Shown: in pieces, positions 55,842 to 64,000 of the stretch | Numbering within the stretch: the stretch's first letter is position 1 | Layout of the letters: every line of letters begins with the position of its first letter | Source: Brenneria rubrifaciens | Lineage (GTDB): Bacteria > Pseudomonadota > Gammaproteobacteria > Enterobacterales > Enterobacteriaceae | NCBI RefSeq assembly: GCF_005484945.1 | Contig: NZ_CP034035.1 | Coordinates: 2,170,001-2,234,000 of the forward strand | Direction of reading: 5' to 3' | DNA: 64,000 nt | The notes under the pieces: generated by a model | Database searches by the model: none | Seen by the model: only the letters and a program-made list of their open reading frames with translations | What the model was told of the DNA's origin: nothing | Translations under genes and position numbers: made by a program

Positions 55842-56672
55842 TTACTGCCCGGCGCCATATCTTTCCAGCAGGGCATCCACAATGGCTTCGGTTTGCGCAT
55901 CCGCGTATCCCTGATGGTTTTCCGGACGGAAATGCAGTTGAAACGCCGCAATCACCTGCCGTTTCTGACGCTCTGTCATGTCAGCGGACAACATGTAGCC
56001 GTAGCGCGCCAGCTTATCCACCAAGCGACCGGAGTCCACCGGCTGGGTGAAAGGTCTGCCATTGAGATAAAACGACACCCTCGCCTCGTCCGGCCAGGCG
56101 CCGATACCCGCCTGCGCCAGCGCTTTCCACGGGAAAAGCGGGCCGGGGTCCTGTTTACGTAGCGGTGCGATATCACTGTGGGCCACCACGTTTTGCGGCG
56201 CAATCTGATATCGTGCGACAATTGAACGGGCGATTGCCGTCAGCAACGCAATCTGCGCTGAAGCGAATGGCGTCCAGTGCGGACCGATCAGCGTTTGCCG
56301 GTAGCCCGGATTTTCCAGTTCAATGCCAATCGACGCGTTGTTCAGGTGGGTAAATCCACGCCAGCCGCCAGCGCCGGCATGCCAGGCCGCCTGTGATTCC
56401 GGCACCAGATGCCAGGCGACGGGTTTGCCCTTCTCCAGGTGCGGACTGGCTGGGATCAGATAATGCGAGCTGACTTGATGATTCGTCAGAATATCAAGCG
56501 ACGTCGGCAAATTCTCCGCCGTATAGTGAATCACCAGAAAACGAATGCGCGGTTCCTGAGCACGACTCGCCTGTGTCGTGACCAACTGATACTCGCTTTG
56601 ATCAAGCGGAGGCGGAACTGACTGGCACCCAGCCAGTACAAGCAGCATCAGCATAGCCATGTATCTGATCAT
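55842..56672 (-). CDS. amiD: N-acetylmuramoyl-L-alanine amidase AmiD (lipoprotein)
   Basis: AmiD is an outer-membrane-anchored zinc amidase that cuts the amide between MurNAc or anhydro-MurNAc and L-Ala. The signal ends in a lipobox LVLAGC with Cys16, the lipidation site. The amidase_2 domain has zinc ligands His49 (LVIHYTA), His165 (VVAHSD) and Asp175 (RKQDPGPLFPW), equivalent to those of E. coli AmiD. A C-terminal peptidoglycan-binding-like domain follows (about 190-276). The length is 276, as in E. coli. ybjQ is 50 bases upstream, on the same strand. Confidence 0.95.
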   Translation of the reverse strand: MIRYMAMLMLLVLAGCQSVPPPLDQSEYQLVTTQASRAQEPRIRFLVIHYTAENLPTSLDILTNHQVSSHYLIPASPHLEKGKPVAWHLVPESQAAWHAGAGGWRGFTHLNNASIGIELENPGYRQTLIGPHWTPFASAQIALLTAIARSIVARYQIAPQNVVAHSDIAPLRKQDPGPLFPWKALAQAGIGAWPDEARVSFYLNGRPFTQPVDSGRLVDKLARYGYMLSADMTERQKRQVIAAFQLHFRPENHQGYADAQTEAIVDALLERYGAGQ

Positions 56673-56722
56673 TGGCGTTTCTGCCGCAACGTATTTTCCT
56701 TTAATAAGCGATTAACCCATGA

Positions 56723-57046
56723 CTAACGACGCACTTTCACCGCCGTCCCGCTCACGGTCACCATGAGCATACTGCCGTCCTTGCCGACGGTTTCGTAATC
56801 AATATCAATGCCCACAACGGCATTTGCCCCCACATCCTCAGCCTGCATCTGCAACTCTTTAAACGCTATCTGCCGTGCTTTGCGCAGCTCTTTTTCATAG
56901 GCACCGGAACGTCCGCCCACCACATCGCGGATACTGGCGAAGAAATCACGAAAAACATTGGCCCCGAGTATGGCTTCTCCCGTCACCACGCCACAGTATT
57001 CCGTAATGGTAAAGCCTTCCAGACTCGGTGTTGTAGATAATTGCAT
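56723..57046 (-). CDS. ybjQ: YbjQ/UPF0145 family protein
   Basis: This 107-residue member of the YbjQ (DUF74) family has the conserved [22 protein letters not shown] start and the [13 protein letters not shown] segment. The family forms pentameric beta-barrel-like assemblies; heavy-metal binding has been proposed and is not settled. It matches E. coli YbjQ along the whole length. It probably shares a transcript with amiD, as in E. coli. Confidence 0.92.
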   Translation of the reverse strand: MQLSTTPSLEGFTITEYCGVVTGEAILGANVFRDFFASIRDVVGGRSGAYEKELRKARQIAFKELQMQAEDVGANAVVGIDIDYETVGKDGSMLMVTVSGTAVKVRR

Positions 57047-57192
57047 CGTCGACTCCCCTGACCGCCAGCGGCTATGTTGTGCTATTATTTAAGCATTAAA
57101 TCGCTTGCTGGCAAATTTTACCCGGTGGCGATTGCATAACGCTAGTGCCGACGTTAACATTCGCCGCTTCAATGTCTATTCAATTCTTACGC

Positions 57193-57921
57193 ATGAGTAT
57201 TCAACTAAACAGCATTAACTGTTTCTATGGCGCGCATCAAGCGCTGTTTAATATCACACTCGACTGTCCGGCAGGTGAAACGCTGGTTTTGCTTGGTCCA
57301 AGCGGCGCCGGCAAAAGCTCTCTGCTGCGCGTGCTTAACCTGCTGGAAATGCCGCGTTCAGGCCATTTGTCCATCGCCGGTAATCAGTTTGATTTCAATC
57401 ATGCGCCCCCCGATAGCGCTATCCGTGAATTACGGCAGAATGTCGGCATGGTTTTCCAGCAATACAATTTGTGGCCGCATCTGAGCGTCGCGCAAAACCT
57501 GATCGAAGCACCCTGCCGCGTGCTTGGGTTAAGCAAGAGTGAGGCACAGGCGCGCGCGAACAAGTTGCTCACCCGGTTGCGTCTGAATGATTTTGCCGAT
57601 CGTTATCCTCTTCATCTTTCGGGCGGTCAGCAGCAGCGCGTTGCGATTGCCCGCGCCCTGATGATGGAACCGCAAGTTCTGTTATTTGATGAGCCAACCG
57701 CCGCGCTGGACCCTGAAATCACCGCGCAGGTGGTGAACATCATCCATGAGCTGACGCAAACCGGCATCACGCAGGTTATCGTGACGCACGAAGTAGAATT
57801 CGCGCGCAAAACCGCCAGCCGGGTGGTCTATATGGAAAATGGGCACATCGTAGAACAAGGGGACGCCGCTCATTTCACCCAGCCGCAGACCCCCGAATTC
57901 ACCAGCTACTTATCACATTGA
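57193..57921 (+). CDS. artP: Arginine ABC transporter ATP-binding protein
   Basis: ArtP powers the arginine importer ArtQM. The 242-residue protein has Walker [10 protein letters not shown], the Q-loop in [10 protein letters not shown], signature [15 protein letters not shown] and Walker [15 protein letters not shown]. It matches E. coli ArtP throughout. The ATG at 57193 gives the conserved start [13 protein letters not shown]; the frame is open to 57145 without similarity. It leads the operon artP-artI-artQ-artM, with 20 bases to artI. Confidence 0.96.
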   Translation: MSIQLNSINCFYGAHQALFNITLDCPAGETLVLLGPSGAGKSSLLRVLNLLEMPRSGHLSIAGNQFDFNHAPPDSAIRELRQNVGMVFQQYNLWPHLSVAQNLIEAPCRVLGLSKSEAQARANKLLTRLRLNDFADRYPLHLSGGQQQRVAIARALMMEPQVLLFDEPTAALDPEITAQVVNIIHELTQTGITQVIVTHEVEFARKTASRVVYMENGHIVEQGDAAHFTQPQTPEFTSYLSH

Positions 57922-57941
57922 TTAAAATCAGGAAAATCATA

Positions 57942-58688
57942 ATGAAAAAAGTCTTCGTTGCCGTACTCCTGGCAGGTCTGAGCGCTTCCGTCAGCGCCGC
58001 CGACACTATTCGCTTCGCAACCGAAGCCTCTTATCCTCCATTTGAATTCGTTGATGCCAGCAACAACATTCAGGGCTTTGATATCGACCTTGCCAACGCG
58101 CTGTGCAAAGAGATACAGGCCACCTGTACATTCCATAATCAGGCATTCGATAGCCTGATCCCCGGTCTGAAATTTCGTCGATTTGAAGCGGTTATCGCCG
58201 GGATGGATATCACGGCGGAGCGTCAGCGGCAGGTCGCTTTTACCCAGCCTTACTATGACAACTCCGCACTGTTTATCGCGCAAAAAGGGAAAGCGGCTGA
58301 TGTCGCCGCGCTGAAAGGCAAACGCGTTGGCGTGCAGAATGGCAGCACACATCAGAAATACCTGATGGATAAGCACGGCGAAATCGTCACCGTGCCTTAC
58401 GACAGCTATCAGAATGCGGTACTCGATCTGAAAAATGGCCGCCTTGACGCCGTGTTTGGCGATACCGCCGTGGTAAACGAGTGGCTGAAACAGAACGATA
58501 ATCTGTCCGCCGTCGGCCAGAGCGTCACCGACAAAGATTACTTCGGTATCGGTCTGGGCATCGCGGTGCGTCAGAACAACGATGAGTTGTTGAAAAAGTT
58601 CAACGATGCGCTGAATAAAATCAAGCAGGATGGTACCTATCAGACCCTCTATCAAAAATGGTTTCAGCAGTCATCCGACGCACAATGA
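57942..58688 (+). CDS. artI: Arginine-binding periplasmic protein
   Basis: This 248-residue periplasmic substrate-binding protein starts with a Sec signal peptide ([19 protein letters not shown], cleavage before ADTI) and has the amino-acid-binding domain with [22 protein letters not shown] and [11 protein letters not shown]. It is closest to E. coli ArtI, in the same place between artP and artQ. ArtI's ligand in E. coli is unclear, while ArtJ binds arginine. No artJ is present here, so this may be the only binding protein for the system. The frame is open eight codons upstream, but the ATG at 57942 starts the signal peptide. Confidence 0.94.
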   Translation: MKKVFVAVLLAGLSASVSAADTIRFATEASYPPFEFVDASNNIQGFDIDLANALCKEIQATCTFHNQAFDSLIPGLKFRRFEAVIAGMDITAERQRQVAFTQPYYDNSALFIAQKGKAADVAALKGKRVGVQNGSTHQKYLMDKHGEIVTVPYDSYQNAVLDLKNGRLDAVFGDTAVVNEWLKQNDNLSAVGQSVTDKDYFGIGLGIAVRQNNDELLKKFNDALNKIKQDGTYQTLYQKWFQQSSDAQ

Positions 58689-59401
58689 TTGAATTTCACC
58701 CTCTTGCAAGCGCCGCCGGGATGACCGTCGGCCTTGCCCTTTGCGCACTGGCGCTCGGTCTTATTCTTGCTATGCTGTTTGCCGTCTGGGAAACCGCCCG
58801 GTGGAAAATCGTAAGCTGGAGTGGAACCGCACTGGTGACGCTATTGCGCGGCTTGCCGGAAATTCTGGTGGTGCTGTTTATCTATTTCGGCTCTTCCCAA
58901 TTACTGCTGATGCTGGCGGACGGTTTTACCCTGAATCTCTATCTGGTGCAGGTTGCGGTAAAACTGAATATTGAGACGTTCGAAGTGAGTCCGTTTTTTT
59001 GCGGTGTGATCGCCCTGGCGCTGCTGTACGGCGCTTACGCGTCGCAAACGCTACGTGGCGCGCTGAAAGCCATTCCGCAGGGACAATGGGAATCCGGTCA
59101 GGCGCTGGGACTGAGAAAATCAGCGATTTTCATTCGCCTGATTATGCCGCAAATGTGGCGGCATGCCCTGCCGGGACTGGGTAACCAGTGGCTGGTGCTA
59201 CTCAAAGACACCGCACTGGTTTCGCTGATCAGCGTCAACGATCTGATGCTGCAAACAAAAAGCATCGCCACGCGAACGCAGGAACCCTTTACCTGGTATG
59301 TGATTGCCTCGGCTATTTACTTAGCGATCACCCTATTAAGCCAGTACGTTCTGAAACGCATTGAGCAACGCACCACGCGTTTTGAACGGAGGCCTTCCTG
59401 A
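58685..59401 (+). CDS. artQ: Arginine ABC transporter permease ArtQ
   Basis: ArtQ is one of the two membrane subunits of the importer. The 238-residue protein has about five hydrophobic helices and the permease EAA-type loop ([19 protein letters not shown]). It matches E. coli ArtQ, with [20 protein letters not shown]. The start at 58685 overlaps the artI stop (ATGA), and the stop overlaps the artM ATG (TGATG). Confidence 0.96.
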   Translation: MIEFHPLASAAGMTVGLALCALALGLILAMLFAVWETARWKIVSWSGTALVTLLRGLPEILVVLFIYFGSSQLLLMLADGFTLNLYLVQVAVKLNIETFEVSPFFCGVIALALLYGAYASQTLRGALKAIPQGQWESGQALGLRKSAIFIRLIMPQMWRHALPGLGNQWLVLLKDTALVSLISVNDLMLQTKSIATRTQEPFTWYVIASAIYLAITLLSQYVLKRIEQRTTRFERRPS

Positions 59402-60069
59402 TGCTTGCTTATTTACCTGAGCTGTTGAGCGGCCTGCAAACCAGCCTAACGTTAACGGCGGCGGCAATCGCGGCGGCGCTGGCGCTGTCACTGCTGCTTA
59501 CCGTCGTTCTGACTTTGAAAACGCCCGTGATTAAACATCTGGCGAAAGGCTATATCACGCTGTTCACCGGGACGCCGCTGCTGGTTCAGATGTTCCTGAT
59601 TTACTACGGTCCCGGTCAGTTCACCTTTATCCAGCAAATTTCCTGGCTATGGAACCTGCTTTCACAGCCGTGGCTCTGTGCGATGGTGGCGCTAGCGCTA
59701 AACAGTGCGGCCTATACCACTCAGTTGTTTTACGGGGCGGTCAAAGCGATCCCTGCCGGGCAATGGCAATCCTGCGCCGCGCTGGGCATGTCGCAACGGC
59801 AAACGCTGCGAATTTTGCTGCCTTTCGCATTTAAACGCGCACTCTCATCATATTCTAATGAAGTCGTACTGGTATTTAAGAGCACTTCGCTGGCTTATAC
59901 CATTACGCTGATGGAGGTGATGGGCTACAGCCAGTTGATGTACGGGCGAACTTATGACGTGATGGTTTTCGGAGCCGCCGGTATTATCTATCTGTCCGTC
60001 AATGGGTTACTTACTCTGTTAATGCGTTTTCTCGAGCGCCGCGCGCTGGTGTTTGAACGACGAAATTGA
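59401..60069 (+). CDS. artM: Arginine ABC transporter permease ArtM
   Basis: ArtM pairs with ArtQ to form the transmembrane channel. The 222-residue protein has five or so helices and the EAA-type loop (GAVKAIPAGQWQSCAALGM), and matches E. coli ArtM. It is the last gene of the operon and is followed by a terminator 24 bases later. Confidence 0.96.
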   Translation: MLAYLPELLSGLQTSLTLTAAAIAAALALSLLLTVVLTLKTPVIKHLAKGYITLFTGTPLLVQMFLIYYGPGQFTFIQQISWLWNLLSQPWLCAMVALALNSAAYTTQLFYGAVKAIPAGQWQSCAALGMSQRQTLRILLPFAFKRALSSYSNEVVLVFKSTSLAYTITLMEVMGYSQLMYGRTYDVMVFGAAGIIYLSVNGLLTLLMRFLERRALVFERRN

Positions 60070-60093
60070 TCGTATATCATCCGCCACCTCTCC

Positions 60094-60120
60094 AGCAGGC
60101 TGACGACAGCCTGCTTTTTT
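60094..60120 (+). terminator. art operon terminator
   Basis: AGCAGGCTG and CAGCCTGCT form a perfect 9-base stem with loop ACGA, followed by TTTTTT. It ends artPIQM. Confidence 0.92.
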
Positions 60121-60191
60121 ATCATTACAGCAGGAATAAAGAATGTAGTCCGGTGCCATCCGGCTAGGTAGGGCCACAGTTCACCGCACGC

Positions 60192-60650
60192 TTATTTCTG
60201 ACGCAGGAAAAACCGTTTGCTGCGACGGGGTAAAAACAGCAAGACGATAACCAAAAAGTCCGGTATTTTCTGGAGCATCAACTGGTGCAGGACAGCGGTG
60301 TTATCATCCCCGGAAATGTGGAATATCGCCGGCAGAAACTCGCTCAATGAAGCCAGCAACAGATATAGGGTTACCAGGCACTGGCAGACCACATACCCCC
60401 AACGCCCCCAACCGATCCCGGACAGCACCGCAAATCCGCAGCGGATTTCGATACAGACAATAACGAGCGACAGCAGCAACACCAGCGTTGAATCCCAGGA
60501 TTCGGCATTGGTGCCGATCCAACCGCCCAGTTCGCTTGGCCCCAGTTCCCATATCAACAGTAAAATCCCCAGAAAACGGGTCGCAATAATTGCGATCCCC
60601 GCCACCATCACCGGAACCGGGGCGTAGATATTTCGCTGAGTCATGTCCAA
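60192..60650 (-). CDS. ybjO: YbjO family inner-membrane protein (DUF2593)
   Basis: This 152-residue protein has about four hydrophobic helices. It is recognised as YbjO by IEIRCGFAVLSG in the middle and HQLMLQKIPDFLVIVLLFLPR near the C terminus, and by its place downstream of potI. Its function is unknown. The N terminus is shorter than in E. coli (162 residues), and the exact start (MDMT) is uncertain. It is probably in the pot operon but separated by 178 bases without a clear terminator. Confidence 0.85.
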   Translation of the reverse strand: MDMTQRNIYAPVPVMVAGIAIIATRFLGILLLIWELGPSELGGWIGTNAESWDSTLVLLLSLVIVCIEIRCGFAVLSGIGWGRWGYVVCQCLVTLYLLLASLSEFLPAIFHISGDDNTAVLHQLMLQKIPDFLVIVLLFLPRRSKRFFLRQK

Positions 60651-60828
60651 CCTGGCGTACGAAATTGCAATGTTCTCCCCTCGCGCAAAACCCTGTTATC
60701 TGACATTCGTCTAGCGGTCATCTTCATAAACCAGCAAATTTGCGCCTTCACAGCCCAGCAACACCCCGGCAAAAGGGCGTTACTGTGCCTGACTCACGGT
60801 TTAGATCCACTTTCATTGGTTCGCCGCA

Positions 60829-61674
60829 TCAGCCGCGTCTCGCTTTTTGCATATCGCGTTGACGCAGTTTTTCGGTTCTCGCCATAAACCACCAGGCAAT
60901 AAAACCAATGATCCCCACCACTAGCAATATCAAAGAGGCCAGCGCGTTAATCTGCGGATTCACCCCCATTCTGACACTGGAGAACACCAGCATCGGCAGC
61001 GTGGTTGAACCGGGACCAGCCACAAAGCTGGCGATGACCAGATCGTCGAGCGACAGGGTAAATGCCAGTAACCAGCCGGAAATCAGGGCGGGCGCAATCA
61101 TCGGCACCGTGATGATAAAGAATACCTTCAGCGGCGTCGCGCCGAGATCCATTGCGGCCTCCTCAATGGAGCGATCCAGCTCGCGCAACCGCGCACTGAC
61201 CACCACCGAAACATAGGCCGTGCAGAAAGTCACATGCGCCAGCCATATGGTCAACATGCCGCGTTCAGCGGGCCATCCTATGGCGTGTCCCAGCGCCACG
61301 AACAGCAGCAGCAGCGACAAACCGGTGATCACGTCCGGCATCACCAGCGGCGCCGTCAGCATAAAGGCAAACCCGTTCGATCCCCGGAAACTGCCTAGAC
61401 GCACCATCACCACCGCCGCCAGCGTCCCCAAAATCACCGCCATCGTCGCTGAGGCGGCGGCGATCGTCAGGCTGAGCCCAACCGCGCTGATCATCGCCGA
61501 ATTGTGGAACAGTTCGGTATACCAGCGCGTCGACCACCCCGCCCAGACGGTAACCAGTTTTGAGCTGTTGAAAGAATAAATCACCAGCATCAGCATGGGA
61601 GCATAGAGGAACGTGAAACAGAAAACCAAAATCACAATACGCCACGGTGAGCGTACGACCGGCAGATTGTTCAT
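60829..61674 (-). CDS. potI: Putrescine ABC transporter permease PotI
   Basis: PotI is the second membrane subunit of the putrescine importer PotFGHI. The 281-residue protein has six hydrophobic segments and the EAA-type loop region IEEAAMDLGATPLKVFFIIT. It matches E. coli PotI. Its ATG overlaps the potH stop (ATGA), so the two are translated together. Confidence 0.97.
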   Translation of the reverse strand: MNNLPVVRSPWRIVILVFCFTFLYAPMLMLVIYSFNSSKLVTVWAGWSTRWYTELFHNSAMISAVGLSLTIAAASATMAVILGTLAAVVMVRLGSFRGSNGFAFMLTAPLVMPDVITGLSLLLLFVALGHAIGWPAERGMLTIWLAHVTFCTAYVSVVVSARLRELDRSIEEAAMDLGATPLKVFFIITVPMIAPALISGWLLAFTLSLDDLVIASFVAGPGSTTLPMLVFSSVRMGVNPQINALASLILLVVGIIGFIAWWFMARTEKLRQRDMQKARRG

Positions 61675-62657
61675 ACCTCATCCCCCGTTGCTTTGCTCTG
61701 ATGTTTATGAAACCAGATAATCGGCATAATCAACAACAACAGCATGATAATCGCAACCGACGAGGCCACCGGCCAATCCCGGTTATTGAAGAATTCCTGC
61801 CAGAGAATACGGCCAATCATTATGCTGTCCGGCCCGCCGAGCAGTTCCGGGATCACGTATTCCCCCACCGCCGGAATAAAGACCAGCATGGAGCCCGCGA
61901 TAATTCCGCCTTTAGTCAGCGGCACAATCACGCTGAAAAAGGTTTTTAGCGGACGCGCGCCTAAATCCAGAGACGCTTCGACCAGCGAGTAATCCAGCCG
62001 GGTTAGCGCGGTGTAAATCGGCAAGACCATAAACGGTAGATAGGAATAGACCACGCCGATATAAACGGCCAGATTAGTATGCAGGATCACCAGCGGCTCA
62101 TCGATAACGCCCAGCCACAGCAAGAAGTTATTCAGAATACCGTTGTTTTTCAGAATCCCCATCCAGGCATAGACGCGAATAAGGAACGATGTCCAGGACG
62201 GCAGGATCACCAGCAGCAGCAGAATATTGCGGGTAGCTGGCTTACTGTGCGCCACTGCCCAGGCCAATGGATAGCCGATAAACAGACAACACAGCGTGGA
62301 GACGGCCGCAACCTGCAACGATTGCAGATAGGCATCGAAATACAGCGGGTCGTCCAACAGATGCAGATAGTTCCCCAGATTCAGGGAGATATCTAATTTA
62401 TCGTCCATCCAGGAAACCAGATCCGTATAAGGCGGGATCGCCCGCGCCATTTCAGCCAGACTGATTTTGAAAACAATCAGGAACGGCAGCATAAACAGCA
62501 ACAGCAGCCACAAGTACGGCAACGCAATCACCAGTTTGCGCCCGTGCGCCTGACGCCAGCGGGCCATCAGCAGGTGTAGACGTCCCCTGGTTTTTCCTGG
62601 CGGTTGTGCGGCGTGATGTTCAGGAAACCCGGTGTTTTGTTCAGGAAACATTGTCAT
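61671..62657 (-). CDS. potH: Putrescine ABC transporter permease PotH
   Basis: PotH is the first membrane subunit of PotFGHI. It has six helices starting at LVIALPYLWLLLLFMLPFLI and the EAA-type loop in VEASLDLGARPLKTFF. The 328-residue product is a little longer at the N terminus than in E. coli (317). A GTG at 62672 overlaps the end of potG, but AGGA lies 8 bases before the ATG at 62657, so that is chosen. The stop overlaps potI. Confidence 0.96.
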   Translation of the reverse strand: MTMFPEQNTGFPEHHAAQPPGKTRGRLHLLMARWRQAHGRKLVIALPYLWLLLLFMLPFLIVFKISLAEMARAIPPYTDLVSWMDDKLDISLNLGNYLHLLDDPLYFDAYLQSLQVAAVSTLCCLFIGYPLAWAVAHSKPATRNILLLLVILPSWTSFLIRVYAWMGILKNNGILNNFLLWLGVIDEPLVILHTNLAVYIGVVYSYLPFMVLPIYTALTRLDYSLVEASLDLGARPLKTFFSVIVPLTKGGIIAGSMLVFIPAVGEYVIPELLGGPDSIMIGRILWQEFFNNRDWPVASSVAIIMLLLLIMPIIWFHKHQSKATGDEV

Positions 62658-62671
62658 GGCGTTATTCCTCA

Positions 62672-63805
62672 CTACACCGTCAGCACCACACAGCTATCGG
62701 CATCCCAGCACAGACGCACTTCGTCGCCCCAGGTGGGCGCGCCTTTGCGGTAACGGTAAGCGTTCTGTAGCTGCGCACTGATGATTTGTCCGCTGGCGAG
62801 CCGGACATGATAGATAGACAGATCGCCCAGGTAGGCGATATGCACCACCTCACCGACGGCGAAGTTACAGCCGTCAGCCGGCGTCGTCTCACTCAGCATG
62901 ATTTTTTCAGGGCGCAGCGCAATGTACACCGGTACGCCGTCCACCACGGAAACATCCGAATCCACTCTCAGCGGATGCACCAGTCCCGGGCTTTGGATAA
63001 TCAGCGCATCATCGCGGCGCTCGGTCAGCATACCCTCAAACATGTTCACCGAACCGATAAACTCAGCGCTGAAACGGGTGTTCGGATGCTCGTAGATTTC
63101 CTCAGGCTCACCAATTTGTACAAACTTACCGCGGTTCATGATGGCGATACGCCCCGCCATGGTCATGGCTTCTTCCTGATCGTGCGTCACCATAACGCAG
63201 GTCACGCCAACGCGCTCCAGAATATCGACCACTTCAAGCTGCATACGGTCACGCAGCTTTTTGTCCAGCGCGCCCATAGGTTCATCGAGCAGCAGCAGTT
63301 TCGGGCGTTTTGCCAGACTGCGCGCCAGCGCAACGCGCTGACGCTGACCGCCGGAAAGCTGATGCGGTTTGCGGCTGGCAAATTCCTGCATATGCACTAA
63401 CGTCAGCATCTCTTCGACACGATCCTTGATCTCAGCGCGAGACAGCCTGTCCTGCTTCAGACCAAAGGCAATATTTTTTTCCACCGACATATGGGGAAAT
63501 AGCGCATATGACTGGAACATCATATTAATAGGCCGCTGATAAGGCGGCACGAGCGACAAATCCTGACCATCAAGCACGATTTGTCCCTGAGTGGGGTGTT
63601 CAAACCCAGCCAACATGCGAAGCAGCGTGGATTTCCCACAGCCGGAAGCCCCCAGCAAGGCAAATATCTCACCTCTGTAAATCGTCAGACTTACGTCATC
63701 AACAGCAAGCTGACCCGCAAAAGATTTGGTCAGGTTACGCACTTCCAGCAACGGGGTAGCCGCTTTTTGAGGCTTGGCCTGGGGACGGGGAATAGCGTCA
63801 TTCAC
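62672..63805 (-). CDS. potG: Putrescine ABC transporter ATP-binding protein PotG
   Basis: PotG drives putrescine uptake. The 377-residue ATPase has Walker A GASGCGKST, signature LSGGQRQRVALARSL and Walker B LLLLDEPMGALD, followed by a C-terminal TOBE regulatory domain (about 290-377). The start MNDAIPRPQAK equals that of E. coli PotG. It lies downstream of potF across 151 bases that contain two large hairpins. Confidence 0.98.
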   Translation of the reverse strand: MNDAIPRPQAKPQKAATPLLEVRNLTKSFAGQLAVDDVSLTIYRGEIFALLGASGCGKSTLLRMLAGFEHPTQGQIVLDGQDLSLVPPYQRPINMMFQSYALFPHMSVEKNIAFGLKQDRLSRAEIKDRVEEMLTLVHMQEFASRKPHQLSGGQRQRVALARSLAKRPKLLLLDEPMGALDKKLRDRMQLEVVDILERVGVTCVMVTHDQEEAMTMAGRIAIMNRGKFVQIGEPEEIYEHPNTRFSAEFIGSVNMFEGMLTERRDDALIIQSPGLVHPLRVDSDVSVVDGVPVYIALRPEKIMLSETTPADGCNFAVGEVVHIAYLGDLSIYHVRLASGQIISAQLQNAYRYRKGAPTWGDEVRLCWDADSCVVLTV

Positions 63806-63837
63806 TTAGCATTGCTCTCCAGCAAAAGCGAAACAAA

Positions 63838-63887
63838 TCACAACGTTTGATGCAAAACCGATTACTTCCTGCATCCGCACGTTGTGA
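63838..63887 (-). repeat. Nested long inverted repeat between potF and potG
   Basis: TCACAACGT (63838-63846) pairs with ACGTTGTGA (63879-63887), and inside it GATGCA (63849-63854) pairs with TGCATC (63870-63875). The result is a two-part stem in the mRNA just upstream of potG. No T tract follows, so it looks like a stability or processing element rather than a terminator. Confidence 0.75.
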
Positions 63888-63902
63888 CACATAGACAGCG
63901 CG

Positions 63903-63927
63903 AACAGGCGGATATCAACCGCCTGTT
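63903..63927 (-). repeat. Hairpin after the potF stop
   Basis: AACAGGCGG (63903-63911) and CCGCCTGTT (63919-63927) form a perfect 9-base stem with a 7-base loop, 29 bases beyond the potF stop. On the minus strand no T run follows. It may protect the potF 3' end and help make the binding protein more abundant than the membrane subunits. Confidence 0.75.
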
Positions 63928-63956
63928 ATTTCATATAGCGTCAGAACGAAAAACGT

Positions 63957-64000
63957 TTATTTACCGCTTTTCACCCTCGTCCAGGCGCGTGTCCGAGTGC
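63957..64000 (-). CDS. potF: Putrescine-binding periplasmic protein, last codons only
   Basis: Only the C-terminal 13 residues and stop are in the window: TRTRAWTRVKSGK then TAA (63957-63959). Their likeness to the end of E. coli PotF, and the position upstream of potG, identify the gene. The rest, including signal peptide and ligand-binding domains, lies beyond the right edge. Confidence 0.88.
   Translation of the reverse strand, partial: TRTRAWTRVKSGK

Overview
The window is a stretch of enterobacterial chromosome, most probably from the Pectobacteriaceae (Pectobacterium, Brenneria or Dickeya type). Nearly every core protein is close in length and motifs to its E. coli counterpart. From ycaO/serC to potF the gene order follows E. 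coli minutes 19-21, but the histidine operon, which is far away in E. coli, sits directly beside ihfB-rpsA. The species assignment is inferred from gene content and synteny only; no rRNA is present.

Layout. Positions 1-3000 hold the 3' part of sbcB, a c-di-GMP flagellar brake gene (ycgR) and yeeZ. Positions 3097-10514 are the complete his operon with promoter, leader peptide, attenuator and final terminator (hisL-GDCBHAFI). Positions 10805-16343 are an accessory operon: IclR regulator, OPT transporter, DUF1177 protein, AroM-family protein, PepE-type aspartyl dipeptidase and Asp/Glu/hydantoin racemase. A decayed IS200-type element (16395-16803) follows. Positions 16812-22405 carry ihfB, rpsA, cmk, aroA and serC on the minus strand. 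Positions 22699-29220 carry ycaO, then the anaerobic formate block focA-pflB-pflA. Positions 29234-34521 are a second accessory module: HyuA-type hydantoinase/oxoprolinase, DUF917 protein and NCS1 permease, with a divergent LysR regulator. The rest is core: ycaD, serS, rarA, lolA, ftsK, lrp (minus strand), trxB, cydDC, aat, infA (plus), clpA, clpS (minus), cspD (plus), ybjD (minus), lysO (plus), amiD, ybjQ (minus), artPIQM (plus), ybjO and potIHG with the last codons of potF (minus).

How the genes work together. The his operon makes histidine from PRPP and ATP and is controlled by attenuation through six consecutive His codons. focA-pflBA runs anaerobic pyruvate cleavage and formate export. 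ClpS with ClpA, and Aat, are parts of the N-degron pathway. ArtPIQM and PotFGHI import arginine and putrescine. LolA, FtsK, LysO and AmiD serve the envelope and division. The two accessory operons look like self-contained uptake-and-hydrolysis systems, one for a peptide or amino-acid derivative and one for a cyclic amide or thiohydantoin-like compound. They are the least understood parts of the window.

No tRNA, rRNA, CRISPR array, prophage or intact insertion sequence was seen. Compared with E. coli the core block is compacted: serW, macAB, aqpZ, rlmC and artJ, among others, are missing from their usual places.
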